NCBI GenBank assembly: GCA_034509735.1
Contig: JACGWO010000013.1
Coordinates: forward strand, 15,892,136-15,956,135
Direction: 5' to 3'
Source of the DNA: Sesamum alatum
Lineage: Eukaryota > Streptophyta > Magnoliopsida > Lamiales > Pedaliaceae
Length of the DNA stretch: 64,000 nucleotides
Part shown: positions 24,450 through 36,024 of the stretch, piece by piece
How positions within the stretch are numbered: the first letter of the stretch is position 1
Layout: each line of letters starts with the position of its first letter
The notes under the pieces: model-generated
What the model was told of the DNA's origin: nothing
Seen by the model: the letters and a program-made list of their open reading frames with translations, nothing else
Databases searched by the model: none
Made by a program: the position numbers and the translations under genes

Positions 24450-25150
24450 TACACAAATGGTTAGCCCAAGAGCAAGATCAGAAAGCTCAAAGAGACATTA
24501 AGAGCCTAAGGAGAAGTATTGGAGCCCCACACGAAGGACCACCTATTTTCAGGAGGAGGCCCAACTAGAGCACTGGCCCAGCCCAAGAAAGGACTAGTCA
24601 GGCCTCTCACCAAGGAGGTAGAGGTCCAGCCCAGGCTAAGGATGATGCCTCATCAAGGAGACCCAAGGCAGAAGCCCAAATTCATTAAGATCGGATAAAG
24701 GTAGACCCGGGCTTATCCTTATCCTTATTCACGGAAGACCCCTTCAACGTACCTTCTACTTTCAAGGAGTCCAAAGGCTGCAAAAGTCTAGGAAGGCCAG
24801 TGCTCGATCCTTCCAGAGTCTGATGAAGAGTCCCTCCCAACCATGGCTCTTCTTCTATAAATACCAGCCTACTTGGCTGGCTCAAGTAACCTTTTCACTA
24901 GCACTCAAGCATACGAATTTCTGCTCTCACACTCACATTAAGTTCATTTTATGCTCTTTGTTCACGAAATCTAATTGTTTCTTTACTTTATTCGAATTTA
25001 TTCTTCTACAACTGTTTACTGACTTGAGTGTCGGAGTGCTAACGCCTTTTTTCCTCTATTCCATGTATTCCACTTTCTATGTAATGAGAGTAGTTAGGAT
25101 CTTGGTGAGGTTTTATTTTTGTAATAATAATAAGCCCACGGAGTAGTTAG
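24450..25150 (+). mobile_element. LTR-like sequence with TATA box (putative solo or decayed LTR)
   Basis: Base composition changes sharply from the AT-rich flank. A TATA box (tataaatacc, 24855-24864) is followed by a pyrimidine-rich leader, a layout typical of plant LTR promoters. A direct repeat gtagttaggatcttgg occurs at 25088 and 25143. No clear TG...CA ends or target duplication were found, so this is tentative. Confidence 0.4.
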
Positions 25151-25609
25151 GATCTTGGCACACTTGGACTAGAGGAAAGTTGCACCATTGTTGTGAACAA
25201 AGAGATTGTGCTCGTTGTTTTCCTGTCTCACGAGTCATGGGGGGCGAGACAGTTGAGGCATGATTTGGTTGATGGTCGGGCCCAAAACTGAGTAACATGA
25301 TTCCCTTGGAGTCCTCGGAATCATGTGAAGAGGTGAGGCAAAACATCTTGAGAATCTCATTAGATGAGAATGATATTAGATATCTTCCATGAGTTTTTCT
25401 TCATGTGAATCGTAAAAGTGGAGCATGGAGATCATGTTGATGGATACCGAGCCCACTAGGAAATGGTTTCTCGAAACTCCACTTGATAGTGGTGGACTTT
25501 CGTAGAAATAGTGGGATGGTTAAAGTCTAAAAGACCATGTCTTCAACTTGAACTATAATATTACCATCATTTGCTAATTTCTGCTTCACATTTCCTATAA
25601 ATATAGATA

Positions 25610-26452
25610 TGTCTAAGAATTTCTTAACCATGGTTCTGGAGACTAATAAATACAACAAAATGAACTACTCTGACTGGCTAAGAAACCTGAGGATTGTCCT
25701 CGATTTTGAGAACTAGGGCGAAACCTTGGATGAGCCACCGCCGAGCGACTTGTCGGAGGAGTCATCGCCAGAAGAACGTTTGATGTTCGAGAAATTGCAT
25801 GAGGACAACCGAAAAGTACGCAGTTTCATATTGGCTTTGATGTCTAACGACATCAAACCCAATATGATAGGCTGGACAATGGCGCCGCCATAATGCTCCG
25901 CATGAACGAGGTTTATGTGGTTCTAGATAGGCATATTAGATATGCCGCCACAAAAGTATTCTTTGGCACCAAGCTAGCTGAAGGATCTTCTGTACAGAGC
26001 CATGGGGTCAAGATGTTATCCTAAGTGGAGAAGCTCGGGGACCTAAAAGCTGCGCTTAACAATGACACGTACATTGATGTGACCCTTCAGTCGCTTCCTC
26101 CGTCCTACAACCTATTTGTTGTTAACTACAACTTTGAACGGACTTGAGAAATTCATTCATGAGTTGATCAACATGTCGGTCCAATACGAGGCAACAACCA
26201 CAAGTCTGCCCCGTCAGTATTGATGAAGAGGCTTCGACCTCCAAGGCGAATGGAAAGAGAGCCGAACACTGGAAGAGGAAGAAGGGGAAGGGGAAGGCAG
26301 TTGCAGCCACTGCTCGCGCTCCTAGTGCCCCTGTTGCCCTAGTGGGAATGGGCAAAGGGAAAGGGAAGGCTCAGGGTTCTCAACGGTCTAAGGCAAATGA
26401 TGTCTGCATGCATTGCCAAGGAAAGAGGCATTGGAAGAGGGAGTGCCCATAA
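25610..26452 (+). pseudogene. Copia 1 Gag
   Basis: The frame starts at ATG 25610 (MSKNFLTMVLETNKYNKMNY) in the form typical of copia Gag, with an in-frame stop near 25714. Further decay occurs near 25880-26220. It ends with a CCHC zinc knuckle, CMHCQGKRHWKREC (26407-26448), which binds RNA in Gag proteins, followed by a stop at 26450. Confidence 0.75.
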
Positions 26453-26470
26453 CTCCTCTCAAATCAAGAT

Positions 26471-27274
26471 ATGTTTGTGGTTGAAGTAAACATGATAACT
26501 AATTCTACTTCATGGGTATGGGATACCGGATATGGTGCTCACATCTGCAATGATTTGCAAGTGCTGCAAAGAAGCAGAAGGCTAACCAAGGATGAGATGA
26601 TCCTGAGGCTAAGATCAGTAGAGTTAGCCATTAGTCATCATGTTAGGATTGTACTAAACAATTATTTCTATGTACCCAGCACGATTAAGAATATTGTTTC
26701 TATACCCGTCTTGGATAAGGAGGGTTATTCTTTTACCATTAATAAGAATATAATCAACGATGATATATCTTATCTCCTTGGTACATTGGTAAACGGTCTG
26801 TACATAGTTCAACAGTCTAATTGGATTATGATTGTCGAACACAAACGTAAACACGATAATCAAGATAACGCACAGATATGGCATGCAAGGTTAGGTCATA
26901 TCTCGAAAGATAGGATAAGGAGGTTGGTAGAGTCAATAAGTCTAGACATAGATGATTTGGACAACCTACCAACTTGCGAGTCCTGTCTGAAGGGAAAGAT
27001 GACCAAAAAATCCTTTGTTGGACAAAACATGCTAGCCAACGGTCTTTTGAATTTAATCCATACAGATTTCTATAGACCATTAAATACTCAAGCGAGAGGT
27101 GGGTACTCGTATTCCATAACCTTTATCGATAATCACTCATGGTATGGTTATGTTTACCTAATGAGGTACAAATGTGAAGCCTTTGGAAGATTTAAGGAAT
27201 ACAAACTTGAAGTTGAGAACCAAACTGGTCGCAAGATCAAACCCTTCAGTTGGACTGAAGTGGAGAGTATTTAA
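26471..27274 (+). pseudogene. Copia 1 protease and integrase N-terminal half
   Basis: The open frame of 267 codons holds a degenerate aspartic protease site (WDTGYGAHIC), where copia families usually have DSG or DTG plus A/S. Next comes the GAG-pre-integrase HxxLGH motif (HARLGHIS) with CESCLKGK, and then the integrase start (LIHTDFYRPL). It runs off frame at 27274. Integrase sequence continues in other frames to about 27700 (WNPPGTPQLNSVFERRN), with a stop in the segment after 27495. Confidence 0.8.
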
Positions 27275-29446
27275 GTAGTGAGTTCATTGATTACCTAAAA
27301 GAGAATGGAATTTTCTCTCAGTGGAATCCTCCTGGAACACCACAGTTGAACAGTGTGTTTGAAAGGAGGAATCGGATCCTATTGGACATGGTCCGATCCA
27401 TGATGAGTTTCACTGAACTCCCCTTGTCGTTCTGGGGCTACGCTCATAAGATGGCGGCCAAACTTTTGAACATGACGCCATCTAAGAAGATATCCTAGAC
27501 GCTATATGAGATATGGCATGGCAAATCTGCCTCCTACAAATACTTGGGAGTGTGGGGAAGCCTCGCATACGTCAAGAGATTAGTGGGAGATAAACTGGAC
27601 TCCAGGTCTAGTTTATTTAGGTTCTTCGGATATCTGATAGAAACTGGGGGGTATTGTTTCTATGATCCCTCCAAGAAAAAGAATTTGTCTCACGGAACGC
27701 AGTATTCTTGGTAAAGGATTTTTCATCGGATAATCGACGAGATGAGGTACTCCTTGAGGAATCAAGTGAGGTGCCTCAGCAACAACGACATCTGAGCCTA
27801 TAGTTTCCACTGATGATGTTCCAGTCGTCCGTAGGTCGACTAGAGTATCCCAACCACCTGATATGTATGGGTTTCTGGGCCTGACCAGTCAATTGGATAA
27901 TGATCCAAAGACGTACGGACAAATGATGTCGAACATCGACTCGGATAAGTGATTTGAGGCCATGAAATCCAAAATGGACTCAATGGGTACAAATCAAGTT
28001 TGGACCCTAGTGGACCCACCCAAAGGAGTAAAACCCGTAGGGTGTAAATAGGTCTACAAACTCGTGGCGAAAGGTTACACTCAATGATCTGGGGTCGATT
28101 TTGAGGAAACCTATTTGCCTGTAGAAATAGCTAAGTCCATTCAGATACTGCTTGCCATAGCAGCATGGTATGACTATGAGATATGGCAGATGGACGTGAA
28201 AAATGTCTTCCTCAACAGTTTCGTAAAGGAAGAGATCTATATGGATCAACTGGAGGGTTTCACATCTGTTGGATAAGAGCAGAAGGTCTGTCGTCTCCAA
28301 AGGTCCATCTATGGCCTCAAACAAGCTTCCTAAAGCTAGAACATACGTTTTGATGAAGTCATACGGGGATATGATTTCATCAAGAATGAGTCCGATCTTT
28401 GTATATACAAGAAGATCAGTGGGAGCTCAGTTGCGTTCCTAGTGCTCTACGTGGACGACATCTTACTCATTGAGAATGATGCTAAGATGTTGGGTACCAC
28501 TAAAGCTTGGTTGTCAACTTAATTTTTCATGAAGGATATGGGTGAAGTATTTTACATCCTTGGCATCAAGATCTACAGGGATAGATCTAGAAGGATGTTA
28601 GACATGGCCCAGTCCTCGTATATTGAGAAGGGCTTGAAAAGATTCAAGATGGAGAACTCAAAACGAGGATTCCTTCTCATGAGGCATGAAATTAAGTTGT
28701 CCAAGAAATAGTCTCCTAAAACTGATGAGAAACTTAAGAGGATGTCAGGCATTCAACATAGGCAACATTTAGTATGTTGTCCAGTGCACTAGACCTGATG
28801 TGGCATTCATTTTGAGCGTGACAAGTCATATCAGGCGTGTGATGGGGAGGCACACTGGGGTATGGTCAAGACCATCCTCAAGTACCTGAAAAGGACTAAA
28901 GACATGTTCTTGATCTATGGTGGTGGACAATTAAAACTGAAAGGCTACAGCGACGCTAGCTTCCAGTCAGACGACAACGATGACAAGTCCTAGTCTGGTT
29001 TCGTACTTAGACTTAATGGTGGCGGGGTTGCTTGGAATAGTTCCAAGTAGGCTACCACGGCGAACTCCACCACAGAGTCTAAATACATAGCAACTTCGAA
29101 AGCTGCTAAGGAGGCAGTTTGGATGAAGAACTACATCCAAAAGTTAGCTATAGTGCCTAGCATTGCTGAGCCAGTGATTATCTTCTGCGATAACAACGGG
29201 GCGATAGCACAAGTAAAGGAACCAAGATTTCATCATCGATCCAAGCATATTCTTAGACGCTACCATCTGCTTAGAGAGATGGTTAGCAGAGGTAACCTTC
29301 GGATGGACCGAGTTGGCTCGGTAGAAAACATAGCAAATCCCCTTACTAAGCCGGTGCCGCAAATTGCCCATACTCAGCATCTAGATAAGATGGGTTTGAG
29401 TCGATGGGTGATTGGCTTTAGTCCAAGTGGGAGATTGTTAGAGTAG
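27275..29446 (+). pseudogene. Copia 1 integrase C-terminus, reverse transcriptase and RNase H
   Basis: Copia reverse transcriptase pieces are readable despite stops: SMGTNQVWTLVDPPKGVKPV (about 27970-28040), QMDVKNVFLN (about 28190), CRLQRSIYGLKQA (about 28290) and LVLYVDDILL (about 28440), the last with the catalytic DD pair. The RNase H end is at about 28930-29446, with SDASFQSD, a TTESKYIA-like segment, CDNNGAIA and RSKHI. It ends LTKPVPQ...GLSRWV just before the polypurine tract. At least eight in-frame stops mark it as dead. Confidence 0.85.
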
Positions 29447-31389
29447 GTGACCAGAAAGCCAATTGGTTTGGCATTTTGTCATCTATTTGACAACTCAATA
29501 TACTGTAATATTATGTAACGAATAAAATGAGTATTGATTACTATTGATATGGTCTTTGTTGTGCTCATTATCATATGTCAAATGTCTTTTTACATATATC
29601 ACAACAAATCCCACATACCACGTTAACAACTCATGCAGTTGGGCCACGCATTGAATGGTGGTTATGAAACCAATTGATAAAGGGTTAGGTCTGAAACGTT
29701 CCAAGTCGAGGACCTCGAGACAGGGCATCGAAAGTCCTATTGAGACTTGCACAAGAGTCATATTCATTGGATTAGTGTCATGTTTCATCGCCGACAGGCG
29801 TGGGACGCCTATATGATCTTGGTGGGTTGGTCGACTGGGGTCGAGCCGACTGAGCTGACTCACGGGGATCATCATATGAAAGCTTTAGAGGCTTGGTCAG
29901 TATGATTAGATTGACCCAGTTTCGATAGTACGAGAGCAGTCCTCGGACTTGAGGAACCACGACAGTCATGTGCACATGATGGTTGTATCTTGGATCTGGC
30001 GAGAGGTGATCATGTCATAGACATGTTCATTATAAGCCTTTTCTAGTGCAGTCAGAATGTGTAGCGAGGACAGTAGGTTTCAAGAAGAGGATCCGTCCCC
30101 TATTAATATGTGACAAAGGTATCTCCTATCCACTTAGAGACACGTTCATGCTGCTTAAACTTGTGGCCACAGTGGTTGATCGAGCAGGAAATGATTTCCT
30201 ACGTTGATAGAATGAAGCATGCGTAGTCTCTAGTACCATGGACCGTTGCTAGACGGCCACCCATGGTGATGGACTTCTGTTAGACACGAGCCCAAGTCTA
30301 GCTGAGGGTGAACCTAAAGGGTCACACACAAATCACCGAGGAGGTGAATGAATTGACTTGGAGTCAATTTCAGATGATGATAAGTAATTGGATTACTTAG
30401 GGGATCGTCCATTGGATGGACGGACCGATATTGTATCGGGCCCTCGATTTATCGGTAAATGCAATTTATCGATTAAGTAGAGATTTAAAGCTTGGATCTT
30501 TTAATCGGATAGAAAGATTAATGGGAACTATTTAATTGGACCTTAAATTAAATATGATTTAATTCTTGGGCTTATTGTAATTGGATTACAATAATATCCG
30601 GTCCATTAAATCTTGGACCAAGAGAGGTGTTAATTCTACTTTTGGAATTAGAAAAACTTGGGCTTCTTCTAAAATGAAGAAGCTGATTTTTGCTTCTTGT
30701 TGAAGCACATAAATTGGCCCCGTTAGGCCTTGATGAAAATTTGACTTGTCACTTTTGGAAAGAGAAAAATCAATTCCAATCAAGTCTCTTTCACTTGGTA
30801 TGATTAAATCATACCTTATGAAATGGTAGGCTTGATTGAATATTAATGGGGATTGATTGGAATGTATCTAGATATATATACTTGGATGAATGTAGACACA
30901 TTCCAATAATCACATTAACAATGTATATGTTTGTGTATATACAATTCAGCAATGCAAGAGATTCATAATTCATCTTTTTCTAGAAAAAAAAAAAAAAAAA
31001 GAATACTCTCTACACTCTCTCTAGCAATTTTTGGTCCCCTCTCTCTACTCTCATATTCTCTTTGTTGCTTCATCGATCTAGGATCAATTGAAGAGCAAAG
31101 AAAGATTAAGAAGGAACACTAATTCGATAGTGTGATCCCTTTTTCAATCTCTTCTTCTAGGTCCGTTTTTCTCTAGCAAGAAAAACGTGACTTATCCCGT
31201 TGTGGTGTAGATTACGTTAGATGATTCATAGATTTGAACCTTGGTGAATGTTTCCGGCCGTGAAACAATGCTTGTAGCCGTGCAATAGAAAAATTAAAAA
31301 GGTAACATTCAGTTTATTATTTTGTAGTTTCTTTCTCGTTTCATCTATGTGCTCTATATGATGTAATCATGTGATTATCATATTCTACA
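29436..31389 (+). repeat. Copia 1 3' LTR, about 1.95 kb
   Basis: It begins TGTTAGAG directly after a purine tract and is inferred to end at TTCTACA (31383-31389), a near-inverted match to the start. Past 31389 the sequence becomes LINE-related. The LTR contains no genes; a polyA-like run and 'ctctctacactctctctag' lie at 30980-31020. The right boundary is inferred without a second LTR for comparison. Confidence 0.55.
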
Positions 31390-31399
31390 TCAAACGCCC

Positions 31400-31808
31400 G
31401 ATTGAGCACCCAATGGTACATCCCCTGGGATCGTTTTTTTATGATGTATGTTTTAAATATCGCATTATCCCGCGTTTTCTCGCTTCTGCTTGCGCTCCCG
31501 GACGTCTAATAGTAAAATACAGAGTTTTAGGTCATGCATGCATAACGCAATATGTCGGACTTAGGATATATTGAGCATAAATTCACGTGGAGTAACAGAA
31601 CATTCGGCACATCATTTATTAGTGAAAGATTAGATCGTATGTTAGCCAACCCTAATTGCATTCATGAATTTCCTCAGGCTAACTGGGTTTTTACTTAACT
31701 GCTAGCACTTCTGACCATTCTCTGATTCTGCTTGATAGCCGAGGTCTTTAGTGGGTAGAGATCGCACTTCCAGATACAACACTGCATGGTCTCTTCATGA
31801 AGATTTTA
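31400..31808 (+). pseudogene. L1-type LINE, endonuclease C-terminal part
   Basis: At about 31545-31690 the frame reads SDLGYIEHKFTWSNR then ISERLDRMLANP, the usual C-terminal end of plant L1 apurinic endonucleases. After a stop it continues in another frame with TSDHSLILLD, the last endonuclease motif with catalytic D and H. The frame is cut at 31808 by an inserted inverted-repeat element and resumes at 39688. Confidence 0.75.
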
Positions 31809-32248
31809 GGGCTTATTGCAATTTTGGTCCTGTAAGTATAGGGGGTTGGCAATTTTAGTCCTCTAACTTTGGGTATGGCGATTTTGGTCCTGTATCTTTC
31901 AACTGTTCGCAGTTTTGGTCCTTTAGCCCATTTTATGACCATTTTGCCCTTTTGATGGAAAAAGCTCCATAGTCCATCACATGCTCTTAGTAAGGCCCAA
32001 CATGCTTCCGAAATAAAATTAAGCCTCTATAAATTCATACCTGGTTTTGACCGCCTTGCCACCGGGTATTCCAAGTCCTCGTTTTTACGGCTCTTTTCCA
32101 ACCACACTACCGCAGTAGATGGTTCATAGGTACTTGGCTCCTTCAGCAACAAACAGCACAACCCTATTTCGTTTCCTACCTTAGGGTGTAAAAGTACTTC
32201 GAAATAGAGACTTAATAGAATTTTGGATAAACAAATTGAACAGAAGCC

Positions 32249-32259
32249 TTTATTTTATT
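32249..32259 (-). terminator. Caulimovirid polyadenylation signal
   Basis: On the minus strand the sequence aataaaataaa lies about 210 bp downstream of the TATA box. Placement of the poly(A) signal shortly after the transcription start is typical of caulimovirids, whose transcripts are terminally redundant. Confidence 0.65.
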
Positions 32260-32460
32260 GAAAAAATAATTGAAATATTACATAGATATCTTATACCTCT
32301 ATCGGAGGAGAAACCTATTTAGCCTCTCATGGATAAGAGGACTTGACATGTTAGGGATAACCCCATACACTGGATATCTAATACTTAGAGAATTTAAAGA
32401 CACGATTTATTTTTCTGAAGAGTTGGAGAAGTTTTCTGATGTCCTCCATCTGCTTCCTAG

Positions 32461-32540
32461 CTCTCTATTTATAATGGTCCGCGGACTTCAACCCTGGACT
32501 TCAATCTTGTTTTTAGGTGACGTCATTGCGTTCGTCACCA
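32461..32540 (-). promoter_or_regulatory. Caulimovirid promoter with TATA box and as-1-like element
   Basis: The minus-strand TATA box is tataaatagagag (32473-32461). About 45-65 bp upstream lies the palindrome TGACGTCA (32518-32525) with a second TGACG at 32537-32533. Paired TGACG boxes near the TATA form the as-1 element of the 35S promoter class, bound by TGA bZIP factors. The match is seen in sequence; activity is inference. Confidence 0.75.
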
Positions 32541-32682
32541 ACTTTATCTTTCAACTTTCCAGCTATGGTCATTATGCCTTGTCGGCCATGTGCTTGCCAG
32601 CTGGTGTTGTCTTTCTGACTGTTGACCCTTTTGTCCTCTTCTGCCGACAGTCTCCCTTTTGATTTTTTACATCTTGAGGATT

Positions 32683-33231
32683 TTACCTCCTTTTGTGAAA
32701 ATCCTTTCTTTTACCCTTCTCTTGTCTTGGTTCGGGTTTATTTTGAGTTACCCGGATTTTTGTTCCAAACAAGGGTTTTTCCTGTTTTTCACAACAAGGG
32801 CATAAGTGGTTATGCCATTGTCCTACATGCATCATGTTGCATGCCTTCTTCCTTGTGTTCTCTGTTGCAGGCAGCTTATTCTCCCATATAAGCATTCTTT
32901 TCTTTTCAAACAAGCTTTCTGCAAACTCGGTGCTTTTTCCTGTCATGGAGTTTAACAGGAATGATCCATTTAATTTATTGGAAAATATTTTAAATGGATA
33001 TTTGACTTTATCCATCTCTGTGAGACAGACCCAATAACCCCATGCTCTCCTGGTGGATATGTCATCTCCACTAAGGGAAGATACCAGGGGAGCCTCTCCT
33101 GTGGCAGCCTTGACTCTGTTGAATGCTACCATGTCTGGTCTCTGCAATTTGATGAAATGGAATGCTGGGTGAGACCCCTTTCCTGCGATTTCTAGAGCTA
33201 TGGAAATGAACTTGAGCTCCAAAATATCTCC
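32683..33231 (-). pseudogene. Caulimovirid last ORF, C-terminal part
   Basis: This is in the same frame as the next ORF upstream, separated only by a TGA at 33234-33232. It ends with a Cys-rich segment (HLCPCC) and a Lys/Arg-rich tail, as seen in transactivator-type proteins with a C-terminal zinc-finger-like motif. No ATG is needed if read with the upstream part, so it is the broken-off remainder of the same gene. Confidence 0.5.
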
Positions 33232-33996
33232 TCATTTAAGGTGGGGATTGTTTTGCCATGCGTCATATACCGCCCAACTAATCCATTCCCGAAGCTTTGA
33301 GATTTCCAGAAAGCTTGGTGACGTAGTATGAACTGAAGCAAGGGCTCCAAAATCATACCACTCTCGTACCTCTTCTGGTTTAGACCCTTCGATCATCCAG
33401 ATTTTGTTATATTTTTCGGATGTGTCTACGATGGTCTTGCCTGGGCTTATACCTTTACGGGAAACAAGTTTTTTCCATGATCTCTGATAATCCTGCCAAG
33501 CGGAAACAGAAGATAAAGCTTCGTTAGTATTAACCTTAGAGGTGCCTGTCATTGGCCTAAGGTTAATCTCTTCCTCTTTTACCCCAGAGGTGCTGGGTTG
33601 ACTTGAATTATCAGGAGTTTGCACTTCCTGTAACTCAACTTTTGCCTGTTCACCAGAGTCTGGCGATGGCCTTGTGCAAGCAGTACTTGAATCTGCCGCT
33701 ACAGGTTTAGAGCCCTGTTCTCTAATTGCAGGTTTAGAGCCCTGCTCTCTTAATTCTCGGGCTATCACCGAAGATGATGCCTTTCGAATTGGTTCCAGTA
33801 AGTCATCCCATAACGAGCTTGCAACAAGTTTGGTACTCCTGATGGCGGTCAGGACAGTGTCCAGATCAACTCGTTGAACTTGGCCAGCTATTTGGGCTTT
33901 AACCGTTAGCTGTCCAAATCTTTTATCGATCTCCTCAAGGTTCTCCCTAAGGTGCCTGAGCCTGATGATGACAGAGTCTGCTTCAGCTGCCTCCAT
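33232..33996 (-). pseudogene. Caulimovirid transactivator-like ORF, N-terminal part
   Basis: ATG at 33996 overlaps the end of the reverse transcriptase ORF by 14 bp, the usual compact caulimovirid arrangement. The 254 residues contain a coiled-coil-like N-terminus, a Ser/Thr/Pro-rich spacer with a short duplicated REQGSKP unit, and a conserved-looking core (WYDFGALASVHTTSP). Position after RT and size fit the translational transactivator, which allows reinitiation on polycistronic RNA in these viruses. It is truncated by the TGA at its end. Confidence 0.5.
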
Positions 33997-35728
33997 CTCT
34001 TGTCAAGAAATCTGCAAGAACATTTTCATGAGATTTGATAACGACAATATTATAACAGTAATATTGGCATTCTGCTTGCCATCTAATAATACGCGCTTTC
34101 TCAATCTTTGATTCAAGTTTATTTTTTAAGAAAGCTTTAACATTCGTATTATCAACTTTTAATGTAAATTTTTTGGCTAGTAAGAACAAAGGCCATTTCT
34201 TGAAAGCCTTCCAAACTGCAAAGAATTCCTTCTCGTTGATATGCCATAGCTTGGCTTGTTGCTCAGTGAACAACCCTCCTGTGTATCTACAAGGTTCTTC
34301 ACCCGTGGTTGTCTTTTTCATGAGCACTGCTGCCCATCTGTAATCATTGGCGTCCGTATATACTACCAACTCATCCTCGTCTTGTGGGATTGCAAGTTTT
34401 GGCAAGTTATTGCAAACCTGTTTTAACTCACGAACCCTTTGCGTATGAATTTCCTCCCATTTCCACTTTGAACTCTCTGTTTCTTTCAAAAGTGAACGGA
34501 AATCCTTTCTGTATTTTGCAAGGTCTTTTATGAAGATTCCTGCAAAATTGACAACCCCCAAGAAGCTTTGAAGTTGCTTCTTATCCTTAAGAATGTCAGG
34601 AAAATTGCGAATTTTTTCCACAATGTGTTCCTGCAACTCAATGCCTGTTTCGTCAATAAGAATTCCTAGAAATTCAATTTTATTGACAGCTATAATGGCT
34701 TTCTTTTCGGAGAGCACTAGTCCCTCCTTATGGCATGCATCGGAAAATATTTCAAGATGTCTAATATGATCCTGTATATTTTTAGATACAATCAAGATAT
34801 CGTCTATGTAAACAAACATAAACTCTAGATAGTCTTTGAAAAGATTATCCATCTTTCTTTGAAATATTTGGGGTGCATTGGCAAGTCCCATCGGAAGTAC
34901 ATTCCAGATATATTGTCCATGAGGTGTGGAAAATGCAGTATATTTCTTTGAATCATTTTTCATCTTAATCTGATAGAATCCAGATTTGCAATCAAACTTA
35001 GAAAACACTTTAGCACCTTTAATGCAATCAATTAAGTGTTCTCTACTTGGGATGTAATAACCATCAAATTGTAATATTCTATTGATGCCTTGATAGTTAA
35101 TAACTAACCTGGGTTTACCTCTTTTTATCTCACCATGATTTCTTACCAGAAACCCAGGGCTACTATAGGCAGAGACTCCAGGCTCAATGAGTCTAAGATT
35201 GATATGCTCTTTGATGATCCCCTGCATATCTTTCTTATCCTCCATGTTCATTTGGATGGGCTTGTATCGGACATACTCGTACTTGCATTCCTCTTTGACC
35301 TTTAGAGTAGCCTCGATCTTGTTTTTATCCCACCATGCCAAAGGATTTTCATTGAAGTTCCTCTGGATAAGCCTTTTGACATTCTCAAGAGAAATTTTAC
35401 TTTCTCCGTCTATGTCCAATGACTTGCACTCTTGTATGGCTTCTTTGAAGGTCCTAAGATCCTCTTCAGAAGCATCACTGAAACCCTGTTGCCTGAAAGA
35501 CAAAAGAGCCTTACCAAATTTTCTTTTATCCTGCATTTTTGGATGAGTCAATTTGGCATCATCACCACGTTTGCTGCGAAAATTTATGGGCATTATCCTG
35601 TTAAATGCCTTTTCTTTTCGCAAAACCTGTATCTCACTACCACAGTTAGTAGTAAAAATCAACAGATTCTTGTGGTTATCCTGGACATATTTAGCAAAGG
35701 TCTGGATGAAATTATTACCTAGCAAAAT
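33983..35728 (-). CDS. Caulimovirid reverse transcriptase/RNase H ORF
   Basis: The open frame of about 580 codons is uninterrupted. The reverse transcriptase lies in the middle third, with KPRLVINYQGIN, FSKFDCKSGFYQI and the catalytic FVYIDDILIV. The RNase H follows with VVYTDANDYRWAA, NEKEFFAVWKAF and LKVDNTNVKAF. It lacks its own ATG and is offset by one frame from the protease ORF, with which it overlaps near 35719-35728, consistent with a single-base indel at the junction. The product would copy pregenomic RNA into DNA. This is the best-preserved part of the copy. Confidence 0.9.
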   Translation of the reverse strand: MLLGNNFIQTFAKYVQDNHKNLLIFTTNCGSEIQVLRKEKAFNRIMPINFRSKRGDDAKLTHPKMQDKRKFGKALLSFRQQGFSDASEEDLRTFKEAIQECKSLDIDGESKISLENVKRLIQRNFNENPLAWWDKNKIEATLKVKEECKYEYVRYKPIQMNMEDKKDMQGIIKEHINLRLIEPGVSAYSSPGFLVRNHGEIKRGKPRLVINYQGINRILQFDGYYIPSREHLIDCIKGAKVFSKFDCKSGFYQIKMKNDSKKYTAFSTPHGQYIWNVLPMGLANAPQIFQRKMDNLFKDYLEFMFVYIDDILIVSKNIQDHIRHLEIFSDACHKEGLVLSEKKAIIAVNKIEFLGILIDETGIELQEHIVEKIRNFPDILKDKKQLQSFLGVVNFAGIFIKDLAKYRKDFRSLLKETESSKWKWEEIHTQRVRELKQVCNNLPKLAIPQDEDELVVYTDANDYRWAAVLMKKTTTGEEPCRYTGGLFTEQQAKLWHINEKEFFAVWKAFKKWPLFLLAKKFTLKVDNTNVKAFLKNKLESKIEKARIIRWQAECQYYCYNIVVIKSHENVLADFLTRDGGS

Positions 35729-36024
35729 ATCTGCTCCGTATCATGAAAGTAAATAGGAAGTGTTTTTACCTTGAACCAATGTGTTCCAAATGCCCCTCCA
35801 AACATGATTTTTGCTTCTCGTATACCCTTATTGAGTACTAGAATTTTTTGTGAAAAATCCCTTCCTGCAATAATGGGTAAGGATTCCATAGCTTCGCTAG
35901 GGAACACACTGGGTTTTGCCGTGCAAATCCCTGATCCTGAGTCAATATAAGCTGCAAAATATTCTGACTTATATTGTTCATACAACATACCAACAGATAT
36001 GTATATAGAAAAGGGGCTCGTCAT
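35719..36024 (-). CDS. Caulimovirid aspartic protease ORF
   Basis: ATG at 36024 overlaps the movement protein stop (ATGA, 4 bp). The active-site motif is AAYIDSGSGICTA, a retropepsin D-S-G with the usual hydrophobic flank. The ORF ends at a TAG where the frame shifts relative to the RT frame. In related viruses protease and RT are one polyprotein, so the separate ORF reflects decay or an unusual junction; decay is more likely. Confidence 0.8.
   Translation of the reverse strand: MTSPFSIYISVGMLYEQYKSEYFAAYIDSGSGICTAKPSVFPSEAMESLPIIAGRDFSQKILVLNKGIREAKIMFGGAFGTHWFKVKTLPIYFHDTEQIFC

Larger units (their letters stand above)
25610..31389 (+). mobile_element. Decayed Ty1/copia retrotransposon 1 (3' LTR present)
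   Basis: The copia order is present on the plus strand: Gag, zinc knuckle, protease, GAG-pre-integrase, integrase, reverse transcriptase, RNase H. A purine tract (gtgggagat) is followed by a 3' LTR starting TGTTAGAG. I could not identify a matching 5' LTR before 25610; the upstream sequence does not resemble the 3' LTR. Many stops and frame changes are present. Confidence 0.8.

Noticed and set aside
29495..29975. Minus-strand frames in the copia 1 LTR
   Set aside because: They lie wholly in the LTR, overlap each other in different frames, and carry no conserved domain.
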